From Odiellus spinosus (lineage: Eukaryota > Arthropoda > Arachnida > Opiliones > Phalangiidae), in NCBI GenBank assembly GCA_963920705.1, contig CAWUCO010000219.1, positions 434,001 to 498,000 on the forward strand: a stretch of 64,000 nt of DNA. The letters are read 5' to 3'. The position numbers and the translations under genes are program-made. The notes beneath the pieces are model-generated. The model ran no database searches and was not told the origin of the DNA. It saw only the letters and a list, made by a program, of their open reading frames with translations. Below, piece by piece: positions 41,131 through 54,966 of this stretch (the first letter of the stretch is position 1; each line of letters starts with the position of its first letter).

Positions 41131-44100
41131 ATTTTTGGATCTATACTTGGGAAATTTTTCGATCTATACTTGGGAAATTTTTTGATCTATACTTGGGAAA
41201 TTTTGGATCTATACTTGGGAAATTTTTCGATCTATACTTGGAAATTTTTTCGATCTATGCTTGGGAAATTTTTGGATCTATACTTGGGAAATTTTTGGAT
41301 TTATACTTGGGAAATTTTTGGATCTATACTTGGGAAATTTTTGGATCTATACTTGGGAAATTTTTGGATCTATACTTGGGAAATTTTTGGATCTATACTT
41401 GGGAAATTTTTTGATCTATACTTGGGAAATTTTGGATCTATACTTGGGAAATTTTTTGATCTATACTAGGAAAATTTTTCGATCTATGCTTGGGAAATTT
41501 TTGGATCTATTCTTGGGAAATTTTTGAATCTATACTTGGTAAATTTTTCGATCAATACTTGGGAAATTTTTGGATCTATACTTGGGAAATTTTTGGATCT
41601 ATACTTGGGAAATTTTTGGATCTATACTTGGGAAATTTTTTGATCTATACTTGGGAAATTTTGGATCTATACTTGGCAAATTTTTTGATCTATACTTGGA
41701 AAATTTTTCGATCTATGCTTGGGAAATTTTTGGATCTATACTTGGGAAATTTTTGGATTTATACTTGGGAAATTTTTGGATCTATACTTGGAAAATTTTT
41801 CGATCTATACTAGGGAAATTTTTGGATCTATACTTGGGAAATTTTTGGATCTATACTTGGGAAATTTTTCGATCTATACTTGGGAAATTTTTGGATCTAT
41901 TCTTGGGAAATTTTGGATCTATACTTGGGAAATTTTTGGATCTATACTTGGGAAATTTTTGGATCTATACTTGGAAAATTTTTCGATCTATACTAGGGAA
42001 ATTTTTCGATCTATACTTGGGAAATTTTTGGATCTATACTTGGGAAATTTTTGGATCTATACTTGGGAAATTTTTTGTACTATACATGGGAAATTTTTGG
42101 ATCTATTCTTGGGAAATTTTTGAATCTATACTTGGTAAATTTTTCGATCAATACTTGGGAAATTTTTCGATCTATACTTGGTAAATTTTTGGATGTATAC
42201 TTGGGAAATTTTTCGATCTATACTTGGGAAATTTTTGGATGTATACTTGGGAAATTTTTCGATCTATACTTGGGAAATTTTTCGATCTATACTTGGGAAA
42301 TTTTTGGATCTATACTTGGGAAATTTTTCGATCTATACTTGGAAAATTTTTGAATCTATACTTGGGAAATTTTTGGATCTATACTTGGGAAATTTTTCGA
42401 TCTATACTTGGGAAATTTTTGGATCTATTCTTGGGAAATTTTGGATCTATACTTGGGAAATTTTTGGATCTATACTTGGGAAATTTTTGGATCTATACTT
42501 GGAAAATTTTTCGATCTATACTAGGGAAATTTTTCGATCTATACTTGGGAAATTTTTGGATCTATACTTGGGAAATTTTTGGATCTATACTTGGGAAATT
42601 TTTTGTACTATACATGGGAAATTTTTGGATCTATTCTTGGGAAATTTTTGAATCTATACTTGGTAAATTTTTCGATCAATACTTGGGAAATTTTTCGATC
42701 TATACTTGGTAAATTTTTGGATGTATACTTGGGAAATTTTTCGATCTATACTTGGGAAATTTTTGGATGTATACTTGGGAAATTTTTCGATCTATACTTG
42801 GGAAATTTTTCGATCTATACTTGGGAAATTTTTGGATCTATACTTGGGAAATTTTTCGATCTATACTTGGAAAATTTTTGAATCTATACTTGGTAAATTT
42901 TTGGATCTATACTTGGGAAATTTTTCGATCTATACTTGGGAAATTTTTTGATCTATACTTGGGAAATTTTGGATCTATACTTGGGAAATTTTTCGATCTA
43001 TACTTGGAAAATTTTTCGATCTATGCTTGGGAAATTTTTGGATCTATACTTGGGAAATTTTTGGATTTATACTTGGGAAATTTTTGGATCTATACTTGGG
43101 AAATTTTTGGATCTATACTTGGGAAATTTTTGGATCTATACTTGGGAAATTTTTGGATCTATACTTGGGAAATTTTTGGATCGATTCTTGGGAAATTTTT
43201 GGATCTATAGTTGGGAAATTTTTGGATCTATACTTGGGAAATTTTTGGATCTATACTTGGAAAATTTTTCGATCTATACTAGGGAAATTTTTCGATCTAT
43301 ACTTGGGAAATTTTTCGATCTATACTTGGGAAATTTTTGGATCTATACTTGGGAAATTTTTGGATCTATACTTGGGAAATTTTTGGATCTATACTTGGAA
43401 ATTTTTCGATCTATACTAGGGAAATTTTTCGATCTATACTTGGGAAATTTTTGGATCTATACTTGGGAAATTTTTGGATCTATACTTGGGAAATTTTTGG
43501 ATCTATACTTGGGAAATTTTTGGATCTATACTTGGGAAATTTTTCGATCTATACTTGGGAAATTTTTGGATCTATACTTGGGAAATTTTGGATCTATACT
43601 TGGGAAATTTTTCGATCTATACTTGGAAAATTTTTCGATCTATGCTTGGGAAATTTTTGGATCTATACTTGGGAAGTTTTTGGATGTATACTTGTGAAAT
43701 TTTTGGATCTATACTTGGGAAATTTTTGGATCTATACTTGGGAAATTTTTCGTACTATACTTGGGAAATTTTTGGATCTATTCTTGGGAAATTTTTGGAT
43801 CTATACTTGGGAAATTTTTGGATCTATACTTGGCAAATTTTTCGTACTATACTTGGGAAATTTTTCGATCTATACTTGGGAAATTTTTCGATCTATACTT
43901 GGAAAATTTTTCGATCTATACTTGGGAAATTTTTCGATCTATACTTGGGTAATTTTTCAATCTATACTTGGAAAATTTTTGGATCTATACTTGGGAAATT
44001 TTTCGTACTATATTTGGGAAATTTTTCGATCTATACTTGGGAATTTTTTGGATCTATACTTGGGAAATTTTTGGATCTATACTAGGAAAATTTTTCGATC

Positions 44101-45444
44101 TATACTAGGGAAATTTTTCGATCTATACTTGGGAAATTTTTGGATCTATACTTGGGAAATTTTTGGATCTATACTTGGGAAATTTTTGGATCTATACTTG
44201 GGAAATTTTTGGATCTATACTTGGGAAATTTTTGGATCTATACTTGGGAAATTTTTGGATCTATTCTTGGGAAATTTTTGGATCTATACTTGGGAAATTT
44301 TTGGATCTATACTAGGGAAATTTTTCGATCTATACTTGGGAAATTTTTCGATCTATACTTGGGAAATTTTTGGATCGATTCTTGGGAAATTTTTGGATCT
44401 ATAGTTGGGAAATTTTTGGATCTATACTTGGGAAATTTTTGGATCTATACTTGGAAAATTTTTCGATCTAAACTAGGGAAATTTTTCGATCTATACTTGG
44501 GAAATTTTTGGATCTATACTTGGGAAATTTTTGGATCTATACTTGGGAAATTTTTCGATCTATACTTGGGAAATTTTTGGATCTATTCTTGGGAAATTTT
44601 GGATCTATACTTGGAAAATTTTTCGATCTATACTAGGGAAATTTTTCGATCTATACTTGGGAAATTTTTGGATCTATACTTGGGAAATTTTTGGATCTAT
44701 ACTTGGGAAATTTTTGGATCTATACTTGGGAAATTTTTGGATGTATTCTTGGGAAATTTTTGGATCTATACTTGGGAAATTTTTGGATCTATACTTGGGA
44801 AATTTTTGGATCTAAACTTGGAAAATTTTTCGATCTATACTAGGGAAATTTTTCGATCTATACTTGGGAAATTTTTCGATCTATACTTGGAAATTTTTTC
44901 GATCTATGCTTGGGAAATTTTTGGATCTATACTTGGGAAATTTTTGGATTTATACTTGGGAAATTTTTGGATCTATACTTGGGAAATTTTTGGATCTATA
45001 CTAGGGAAATTTTTCGATCTATACTAGGGAAATTTTTCGATCTATACTTGGGAAATTTTTGGATGTATACTTGGGAAATTTGTGGATCTATACTTGGGAA
45101 ATTTTTGGATCTATACTTGGGAAATTTTTCGATCTATACTTGGGAAATTTTTGGATCTATACTTGGGAAATTTTTGGATCTATACTAGGGAAATTTTTCG
45201 ATCTATACTTGGAAAATTTTTCGATCTATGCTTGGGAAATTTTTGGATCCATACTTGGGAAATTTTTGGATCTATACTTGGGAAATTTTTGGATCTATAC
45301 TTGGGAAATTTTTCGATCTATACTTGGGAAATTTTTCGATCTATACTTGGGAAATTTTTGGATCTATACTTGGGAAATTTTTGGATCTATACTTGGGAAA
45401 TTTTTGGATCTATACTTTGAAATTTTTGGATCTATACTAGGGAA
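41131..45444 (+). repeat. 4,314-bp HOR, copy 2
   Basis: Second copy of 37185-41130, longer by 46 bp and 322 bp. Between 41724 and 45444 it is also part of the 5.4-kb segment shared with 29930-35354. It therefore seems to be a junction of two duplication events. Confidence 0.75.
41838..42943 (+). repeat. 528-bp doublet, fourth occurrence
   Basis: Two 528-bp units with the landmark at 42077 and 42605. It matches the doublet at 30044 with offset 11,794, including the TTGGTAAA change in the second unit. Confidence 0.8.
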
Positions 45445-47127
45445 ATTTTTGGATCTATACTTGGGAAATTTTTCGATCTATACTTGGGAAATTTTTTGAT
45501 CTATACTTGGGAAATTTTGGATCTATACTTGGGAAATTTTTCGATCTATACTTGGAAATTTTTTCGATCTATGCTTGGGAAATTTTTGGATCTATACTTG
45601 GGAAATTTTTGGATTTATACTTGGGAAATTTTTGGATCTATACTTGGGAAATTTTTGGATCTATACTAGGGAAATTTTTCGATCTATACTAGGGAAATTT
45701 TTCGATCTATACTTGGGAAATTTTTGGATGTATACTTGGGAAATTTGTGGATCTATACTTGGGAAATTTTTCGATCTATACTTGGGAAATTTTTGGATCT
45801 ATACTTGGGAAATTTTTCGATCTATACTTGGGAAATTTTTGGATCTATACTTGGGAAATTTTTGGATCTATACTAGGGAAATTTTTCGATCTATACTTGG
45901 AAAATTTTTCGATCTATGCTTGGGAAATTTTTGGATCCATACTTGGGAAATTTTTGGATCTATACTTGGGAAATTTTTGGATCTATACTTGGGAAATTTT
46001 TGGATCTATACTTGGGAAATTTTTGGATCTATACTTGGGAAATTTTTGTATCTATTCTTGGGAAATTTTTGGATCTATACTTGGGAAATTTTTGGATCTA
46101 TACTTGGGAAATTTTTGGATCTATACTTGGAAAATTTTTGGATCTATACTAGGGAAATTTTTCGATCTATGCTTCTGAAATTTTTGGATCTATTCATGGG
46201 AAATTTTTGGATCTATACTTGGGAAATTTTTTGAACTATACATGGGAAATATTTGGATCTATTCTTGGGAAATTTTTGAATCTATACTTGGTAAATTTTT
46301 CGATCAATACTTGGGAAATTTTTCGATCTATACTTGGGAAATTTTTGGATGTATACTTGGGAAATTTTTCGATCTATACTTGGGAAATTTTTCGATCTAT
46401 ACTTGGGAAATTTTTGGATCTATACTTGGGAAATTTTTCGATCTATACTTGGAAAATTTTTGAATCTATACTTGGGAAATTTTTGGATATATACTTGGGA
46501 AATTTTTCGATCTATACTTGGGAAATTTTTTGATCTATACTTGGGAAATTTTGGATCTATACTTGGGAAATTTTTTGATCTATACTTGGAAAATTTTTCG
46601 ATCTATGCTTGGGAAATTTTTGGATCTATACTTGGGAAATTTTTGGATTAATACTTGGGAAATTTTTGGATCTATACTTGGAAAATTTTTCGATCTATAC
46701 TAGGGAAATTTTTGGATCTATACTTGGTAAATTTTTGGATCTATACTTGGGAAATTTTTCGATCTATACTTGGGAAATTTTTGGATCTATTCTTGGGAAA
46801 TTTTGGATCTATACTTGGGAAATTTTTGGATCTATACTTGGGAAATTTTTGGATCTATACTTGGAAAATTTTTCGATCTATACTAGGGAAATTTTTCGAT
46901 CTATACTTGGGAAATATTTGGATCTATACTTGGGAAATTTTTGGATCTATACTTGGGAAATTTTTTGTACTATACATGGGAAATTTTTGGATCTATTCTT
47001 GGAAATTTTTGAATCTATACTTGGTAAATTTTTCGATCAATACTTGGGAAATTTTTCGATCTATACTTGGTAAATTTTTGGATGTATACTTGGGAAATTT
47101 TTCGATCTATACTTTGGAAATTTTTCG
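43983..47127 (+). repeat. 3,145-bp HOR, tandem copy 1
   Basis: Repeats directly as 47128-50272. Landmarks such as CGTACTATATTTGGG (44004, 47149), GGATCGATTC, TCTAAACTAGGG, CTTCTGAAA and the TTGGAAATTTTTG 22-bp monomer keep the 3,145-bp spacing. I saw no differences between the two copies. It is also part of the 5.4-kb segment shared with 29930-35354. Confidence 0.85.
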
Positions 47128-50100
47128 ATCTATACTTGGGAAATTTTTCGTACTATATTTGGGAAATTTTTCGATCTATACTTGGGAATTTTTTGGATCT
47201 ATACTTGGGAAATTTTTGGATCTATACTAGGAAAATTTTTCGATCTATACTAGGGAAATTTTTCGATCTATACTTGGGAAATTTTTGGATCTATACTTGG
47301 GAAATTTTTGGATCTATACTTGGGAAATTTTTGGATCTATACTTGGGAAATTTTTGGATCTATACTTGGGAAATTTTTGGATCTATACTTGGGAAATTTT
47401 TGGATCTATTCTTGGGAAATTTTTGGATCTATACTTGGGAAATTTTTGGATCTATACTAGGGAAATTTTTCGATCTATACTTGGGAAATTTTTCGATCTA
47501 TACTTGGGAAATTTTTGGATCGATTCTTGGGAAATTTTTGGATCTATAGTTGGGAAATTTTTGGATCTATACTTGGGAAATTTTTGGATCTATACTTGGA
47601 AAATTTTTCGATCTAAACTAGGGAAATTTTTCGATCTATACTTGGGAAATTTTTGGATCTATACTTGGGAAATTTTTGGATCTATACTTGGGAAATTTTT
47701 CGATCTATACTTGGGAAATTTTTGGATCTATTCTTGGGAAATTTTGGATCTATACTTGGAAAATTTTTCGATCTATACTAGGGAAATTTTTCGATCTATA
47801 CTTGGGAAATTTTTGGATCTATACTTGGGAAATTTTTGGATCTATACTTGGGAAATTTTTGGATCTATACTTGGGAAATTTTTGGATGTATTCTTGGGAA
47901 ATTTTTGGATCTATACTTGGGAAATTTTTGGATCTATACTTGGGAAATTTTTGGATCTAAACTTGGAAAATTTTTCGATCTATACTAGGGAAATTTTTCG
48001 ATCTATACTTGGGAAATTTTTCGATCTATACTTGGAAATTTTTTCGATCTATGCTTGGGAAATTTTTGGATCTATACTTGGGAAATTTTTGGATTTATAC
48101 TTGGGAAATTTTTGGATCTATACTTGGGAAATTTTTGGATCTATACTAGGGAAATTTTTCGATCTATACTAGGGAAATTTTTCGATCTATACTTGGGAAA
48201 TTTTTGGATGTATACTTGGGAAATTTGTGGATCTATACTTGGGAAATTTTTGGATCTATACTTGGGAAATTTTTCGATCTATACTTGGGAAATTTTTGGA
48301 TCTATACTTGGGAAATTTTTGGATCTATACTAGGGAAATTTTTCGATCTATACTTGGAAAATTTTTCGATCTATGCTTGGGAAATTTTTGGATCCATACT
48401 TGGGAAATTTTTGGATCTATACTTGGGAAATTTTTGGATCTATACTTGGGAAATTTTTCGATCTATACTTGGGAAATTTTTCGATCTATACTTGGGAAAT
48501 TTTTGGATCTATACTTGGGAAATTTTTGGATCTATACTTGGGAAATTTTTGGATCTATACTTTGAAATTTTTGGATCTATACTAGGGAAATTTTTGGATC
48601 TATACTTGGGAAATTTTTCGATCTATACTTGGGAAATTTTTTGATCTATACTTGGGAAATTTTGGATCTATACTTGGGAAATTTTTCGATCTATACTTGG
48701 AAATTTTTTCGATCTATGCTTGGGAAATTTTTGGATCTATACTTGGGAAATTTTTGGATTTATACTTGGGAAATTTTTGGATCTATACTTGGGAAATTTT
48801 TGGATCTATACTAGGGAAATTTTTCGATCTATACTAGGGAAATTTTTCGATCTATACTTGGGAAATTTTTGGATGTATACTTGGGAAATTTGTGGATCTA
48901 TACTTGGGAAATTTTTCGATCTATACTTGGGAAATTTTTGGATCTATACTTGGGAAATTTTTCGATCTATACTTGGGAAATTTTTGGATCTATACTTGGG
49001 AAATTTTTGGATCTATACTAGGGAAATTTTTCGATCTATACTTGGAAAATTTTTCGATCTATGCTTGGGAAATTTTTGGATCCATACTTGGGAAATTTTT
49101 GGATCTATACTTGGGAAATTTTTGGATCTATACTTGGGAAATTTTTGGATCTATACTTGGGAAATTTTTGGATCTATACTTGGGAAATTTTTGTATCTAT
49201 TCTTGGGAAATTTTTGGATCTATACTTGGGAAATTTTTGGATCTATACTTGGGAAATTTTTGGATCTATACTTGGAAAATTTTTGGATCTATACTAGGGA
49301 AATTTTTCGATCTATGCTTCTGAAATTTTTGGATCTATTCATGGGAAATTTTTGGATCTATACTTGGGAAATTTTTTGAACTATACATGGGAAATATTTG
49401 GATCTATTCTTGGGAAATTTTTGAATCTATACTTGGTAAATTTTTCGATCAATACTTGGGAAATTTTTCGATCTATACTTGGGAAATTTTTGGATGTATA
49501 CTTGGGAAATTTTTCGATCTATACTTGGGAAATTTTTCGATCTATACTTGGGAAATTTTTGGATCTATACTTGGGAAATTTTTCGATCTATACTTGGAAA
49601 ATTTTTGAATCTATACTTGGGAAATTTTTGGATATATACTTGGGAAATTTTTCGATCTATACTTGGGAAATTTTTTGATCTATACTTGGGAAATTTTGGA
49701 TCTATACTTGGGAAATTTTTTGATCTATACTTGGAAAATTTTTCGATCTATGCTTGGGAAATTTTTGGATCTATACTTGGGAAATTTTTGGATTAATACT
49801 TGGGAAATTTTTGGATCTATACTTGGAAAATTTTTCGATCTATACTAGGGAAATTTTTGGATCTATACTTGGTAAATTTTTGGATCTATACTTGGGAAAT
49901 TTTTCGATCTATACTTGGGAAATTTTTGGATCTATTCTTGGGAAATTTTGGATCTATACTTGGGAAATTTTTGGATCTATACTTGGGAAATTTTTGGATC
50001 TATACTTGGAAAATTTTTCGATCTATACTAGGGAAATTTTTCGATCTATACTTGGGAAATATTTGGATCTATACTTGGGAAATTTTTGGATCTATACTTG

Positions 50101-50272
50101 GGAAATTTTTTGTACTATACATGGGAAATTTTTGGATCTATTCTTGGAAATTTTTGAATCTATACTTGGTAAATTTTTCGATCAATACTTGGGAAATTTT
50201 TCGATCTATACTTGGTAAATTTTTGGATGTATACTTGGGAAATTTTTCGATCTATACTTTGGAAATTTTTCG
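47128..50272 (+). repeat. 3,145-bp HOR, tandem copy 2
   Basis: Copy of 43983-47127. Its right end continues as 50273 onward in the same way that 35340 continues after the solitary copy. The tandem pair is therefore an insertion of one extra unit into an older arrangement. The junction lies in a stretch of about 24 bp (47127-47150) shared by both parents, which is about one monomer. Confidence 0.85.
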
Positions 50273-52764
50273 ATCTATACTTGGGAAATTTTTCGATCTA
50301 TACTTGGGAAATTTTTGGATCTATACTTGGGAAATTTTTCGATCTATACTTGGAAAATTTTTGAATCTATACTTGGGAAATTTTTGGATCTATACTTGGG
50401 AAATTTTTCGATCTATACTTGGGAAATTTTTTGATCTATACTTGGGAAATTTTGGATCTATACTTGGGAAATTTTTCGATCTATACTTGGAAAATTTTTC
50501 GATCTATGCTTGGGAAATTTTTGGATCTATACTTGGGAAATTTTTGGATTTATACTTGGGAAATTTTTGGATCTATACTTGGGAAATTTTTGGATCTATA
50601 CTTGGGAAATTTTTGGATCTATACTTGGGAAATTTTTGGATTTATACTTGGGAAATTTTTTGATCTATACTTGGGAAATTTTGGATCTATACTTGGGAAA
50701 TTTTTTGATCTATACTTGGAAAATTTTTCGATCTATGCTTGGGAAATTTTTGGATCTATACTTGGGAAATTTTTGTATTTATACTTGGGAAATTTTTGGA
50801 TCTATACTTGGAAAATTTTTCGATCTATACTAGAGAAATTTTTGGATCTATACTTGGGAAATTTTTGGATCTATACTTGGGAAATTTTTCGATCTATACT
50901 TGGGAAATTTTTGGATCTATTCTTGGGAAATTTTGGATCTATACTTGGGAAATTTTTGGATCTATACTTGGGAAATTTTTGGATCTATACTTGGAAAATT
51001 TTTCGATCTATACTAGGGAAATTTTTCGATCTATACTTGGGAAATTTTTGGATCTATACTTGGGAAATTTTTGGATCTATACTTGGGAAATTTTTTGTAC
51101 TATACATGGGAAATTTTTGGATCTATTCTTGGGAAATTTTTGAATCTATACTTGGTAAATTTTTCGATCAATACTTGGGAAATTTTTCGATCTATACTTG
51201 GTAAATTTTTGGATGTATACTTGGGAAATTTTTCGATCTATACTTGGGAAATTTTTGGATGTATACTTGGGAAATTTTTCGATCTATACTTGGGAAATTT
51301 TTCGATCTATACTTGGGAAATTTTTGGATCTATACTTGGGAAATTTTTCGATCTATACTTGGAAAATTTTTGAATCTATACTTGGGAAATTTTTGGATCT
51401 ATACTTGGGAAATTTTTCGATCTATACTTGGGAAATTTTTTGATCTATACTTGGGAAATTTTGGATCTATACTTGGGAAATTTTTCGATCTATACTTGGA
51501 AAATTTTTCGATCTATGCTTGGGAAATTTTTGGATCTATACTTGGGAAATTTTTGGATTTATACTTGGGAAATTTTTGGATCTATACTTGGGAAATTTTT
51601 GGATCTATACTTGGGAAATTTTTGGATCTCTACTTGGGAATTTTTTGGATCTATACTTGGGAAATTTTTTGATCTATACTTGGGAAATTTTGGATCTATA
51701 CTTGGGAAATTTTTTGATCTATACTTGGAAAATTTTTCGATCTATGCTTGGGAAATTTTTGGATCTATACTTGGGAAATTTTTGGATTTATACTTGGGAA
51801 ATTTTTGGATCTATACTTGGAAAATTTTTCGATCTATACTAGGGATATTTTTGGATCTATACTTGGGAAATTTTTGGATCTATACTTGGGAAATTTTTCG
51901 ATTTATACTTGGGAAATTTTTGGATCTATTCTTGGGAAATTTTGGATCTATACTTGGGAAATTTTTGGATCTATACTTGGGAAATTTTTGGATCTATACT
52001 TGGAAAATTTTTCAATCTATACTAGGGAAATTTTTCGATCTATACTTGGGAAATTTTTGGATCTATACTTGGGAAATTTTTGGATCTATACTTGGGAAAT
52101 TTTTCGATCTATACTTGGGAAATTTTTGGATCTATACTTGGGAAATTTTTCGATCTATACTTGGAAAATTTTTGAATCTATACTTGGGAAATTTTTGGAT
52201 CTATACTTGGGAAATTTTTCGATCTATACTTGGGAAATTTTTTGATCTATACTTGGGAAATTTTGGATCTATACTTGGGAAATTTTTCGATCTATACTTG
52301 GAAAATTTTTCGATCTATGCTTGGGAAATTTTTGGATCTATACTTGGGAAATTTTTGGATTTATACTTGGGAAATTTTTGGATCTATACTTGGAAAAATT
52401 TTCGATCTATACTAGGGAAATTTTTGGATCTATACTTGGGAAATTTTTGGATCTATACTTGGGAAATTTTTCGATCTATACTTGGGAAATTTTTGGATCT
52501 ATTCTTGGGAAATTTTGGATCTATACTTGGGAAATTTTTGGATCTATACTTGGGAAATTTTTGGATCTATACTTGGAAAATTTTTCGATCTATACTAGGG
52601 AAATTTTTCGATCTATACTTGGGAAATTTTTGGATCTATACTTGGGAAATTTTTGGATCTATACTTGGGAAATTTTTTGTACTATACATGGGAAATTTTT
52701 GGATCTATTCTTGGGAAATTTTTGAATCTATACTTGGTAAATTTTTCGATCAATACTTGGGAAA
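50273..52764 (+). repeat. Mixed HOR section with 1,582-bp period
   Basis: 50273-50830 resembles 35340-35890. Positions 50700-51610 then recur at 52282-53192 with a spacing of 1,582 bp, shown by the GTACTATACATGGG, TTGGTAAA and CGATCAATAC landmarks. The section at 51724-52770 reappears near 56447-57447, at an offset of 4,723 falling to 4,677. Private variants include CTAGAGAAA near 50831, CTAGGGATATT near 51843, and TTTTTCAATC at 52013. No gene is visible. Confidence 0.7.
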
Positions 52765-54966
52765 TTTTTCGATCTATACTTGGTAAATTTTTGGATGTAT
52801 ACTTGGGAAATTTTTCGATCTATACTTGGGAAATTTTTGGATGTATACTTGGGAAATTTTTCGATCTATACTTGGGAAATTTTTCGATCTATACTTGGGA
52901 AATTTTTGGATCTATACTTGGGAAATTTTTCGATCTATACTTGGAAAATTTTTGAATCTATACTTGGGAAATTTTTGGATCTATACTTGGGAAATTTTTC
53001 GATCTATACTTGGGAAATTTTTTGATCTATACTTGGGAAATTTTGGATCTATACTTGGGAAATTTTTCGATCTATACTTGGAAAATTTTTCGATCTATGC
53101 TTGGGAAATTTTTGGATCTATACTTGGGAAATTTTTGGATTTATACTTGGGAAATTTTTGGATCTATACTTGGGAAATTTTTGGATCTATACTTGGGAAA
53201 TTTTTGGATCTATACTTGGGAAATTTTTGGATCTATACTTGGGAAATTTTTGGATCTATACTTGGGAAATTTTTGGATCTATAGTTGGGAAATTTTTCGA
53301 TCTATACTTGGAAAATTTTTGAATCTATACTTGGGAAATTTTTGGATCTATACTTGGGAAATTTTTGGATCTATACTTGGGAAATTTTTCGATCTATACT
53401 TGGGAAATTTTTTGATCTATACTTGGGAAATTTTGGATCTATACTTTGGAAATTTTTCGATCTATACTTGGAAAATATTTCGATCTATGCTTGGGAAATT
53501 TTTGGATTTATACTTGGGAAATTTTTGGATTTATACTTGGGAAATTTTTGGATCTATACTTGGGAAATTTTTGGATCTATACTTGGGATATTTTTGGATC
53601 TATACTTGGGAAATTTTTGGATCTATACTTGGGAAATTTTTTGATCTATAATTGGGAAATTTTGGATCTATACTTGGGAAATTTTTTGATCTATACTTGG
53701 AAAATTTTTCGATCTATGCTTGGGAAATTTTTGGATCTATACTTTGGAAATTTTTGGATTTATACTTATGAAATTTTTGGATCTATACTTGGAAAATTTT
53801 TCGATCTATACTTGGGAAATTTTTGGATCTATACTTGGGAAATTTTTGGATCTATTCTTGGGAAATTTTTCGATCTATACTTGGTAAATTTTTGGATGTA
53901 TACTTGGGAAATTTTTCGATCTATACTTGGGAAATTTTTGGATGTATACTTGGGAAATTTTTCGATCTATACTTGGGAAATTTTTCGATCTATACTTGGG
54001 AAATTTTTGGATCTATACTTGGGAAATTTTTCGATCTATACTTGGAAAATTTTTGAATCTATACTTGGGAAATTTTTGGATCTATACTTGGGAAATTTTT
54101 CGATCTATACTTGGGAAATTTTTTGATCTATACTTGGGAAATTTTGGATCTATACTTGGGAAATTTTTCGATCTATACTTGGAAAATTTTTCGATCTATG
54201 CTTGGGAAATTTTTGGATCTATACTTGGGAAATTTTTGGATTTATACTTGGGAAATTTTTGGATCTATACTTGGGAAATTTTTGGATCTATACTTGGGAA
54301 ATTTTTGGATCTATACTTGGGAAATTTTTGGATCTATACTTGGGAAATTTTTGGATCTATACTTGGGAAATTTTTGGATCTATAGTTGGGAAATTTTTCG
54401 ATCTATACTTGGAAAATTTTTGAATCTATACTTGGGAAATTTTTGGATCTATACTTGGGAAATTTTTGGATCTATACTTGGGAAATTTTTCGATCTATAC
54501 TTGGGAAATTTTTTGATCTATACTTGGGAAATTTTGGATCTATACTTTGGAAATTTTTCGATCTATACTTGGAAAATATTTCGATCTATGCTTGGGAAAT
54601 TTTTGGATTTATACTTGGGAAATTTTTGGATTTATACTTGGGAAATTTTTGGATCTATACTTGGGAAATTTTTGGATCTATACTTGGGAAATTTTTGGAT
54701 CTATACTTGGGAAATTTTTGGATCTATACTTGGGAAATTTTTTGATCTATAATTGGGAAATTTTGGATCTATACTTGGGAAATTTTTTGATCTATACTTG
54801 GAAAATTTTTCGATCTATGCTTGGGAAATTTTTGGATCTATACTTTGGAAATTTTTGGATTTATACTTATGAAATTTTTGGATCTATACTTGGAAAATTT
54901 TTCGATCTATACTTGGGAAATTTTTGGATCTATACTTGGGAAATTTTTGGATCTATTCTTGGGAAA
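52765..54966 (+). repeat. 1,101-bp tandem HOR, two copies
   Basis: 52765-53865 recurs as 53866-54966, 48 monomers less three bases. Shared rare variants are CTTTGGAAATT followed by GGAAAATATTTCG, CTATAGTTGGG, CTATAATTGGG and CTTATGAAA. One clear difference is GGGATATTTTT near 53586, where copy 2 has GGGAAATTTTT. The first copy starts after a CGATCAATAC monomer and the second after GGATCTATTC. Confidence 0.8.

Noticed and set aside
47100..47170. Assembly break at the 3,145-bp junction
   Set aside because: The junction is in monomer register and within shared sequence, so it reads as a biological exchange. A misassembly cannot be excluded without reads, so I did not annotate a break.
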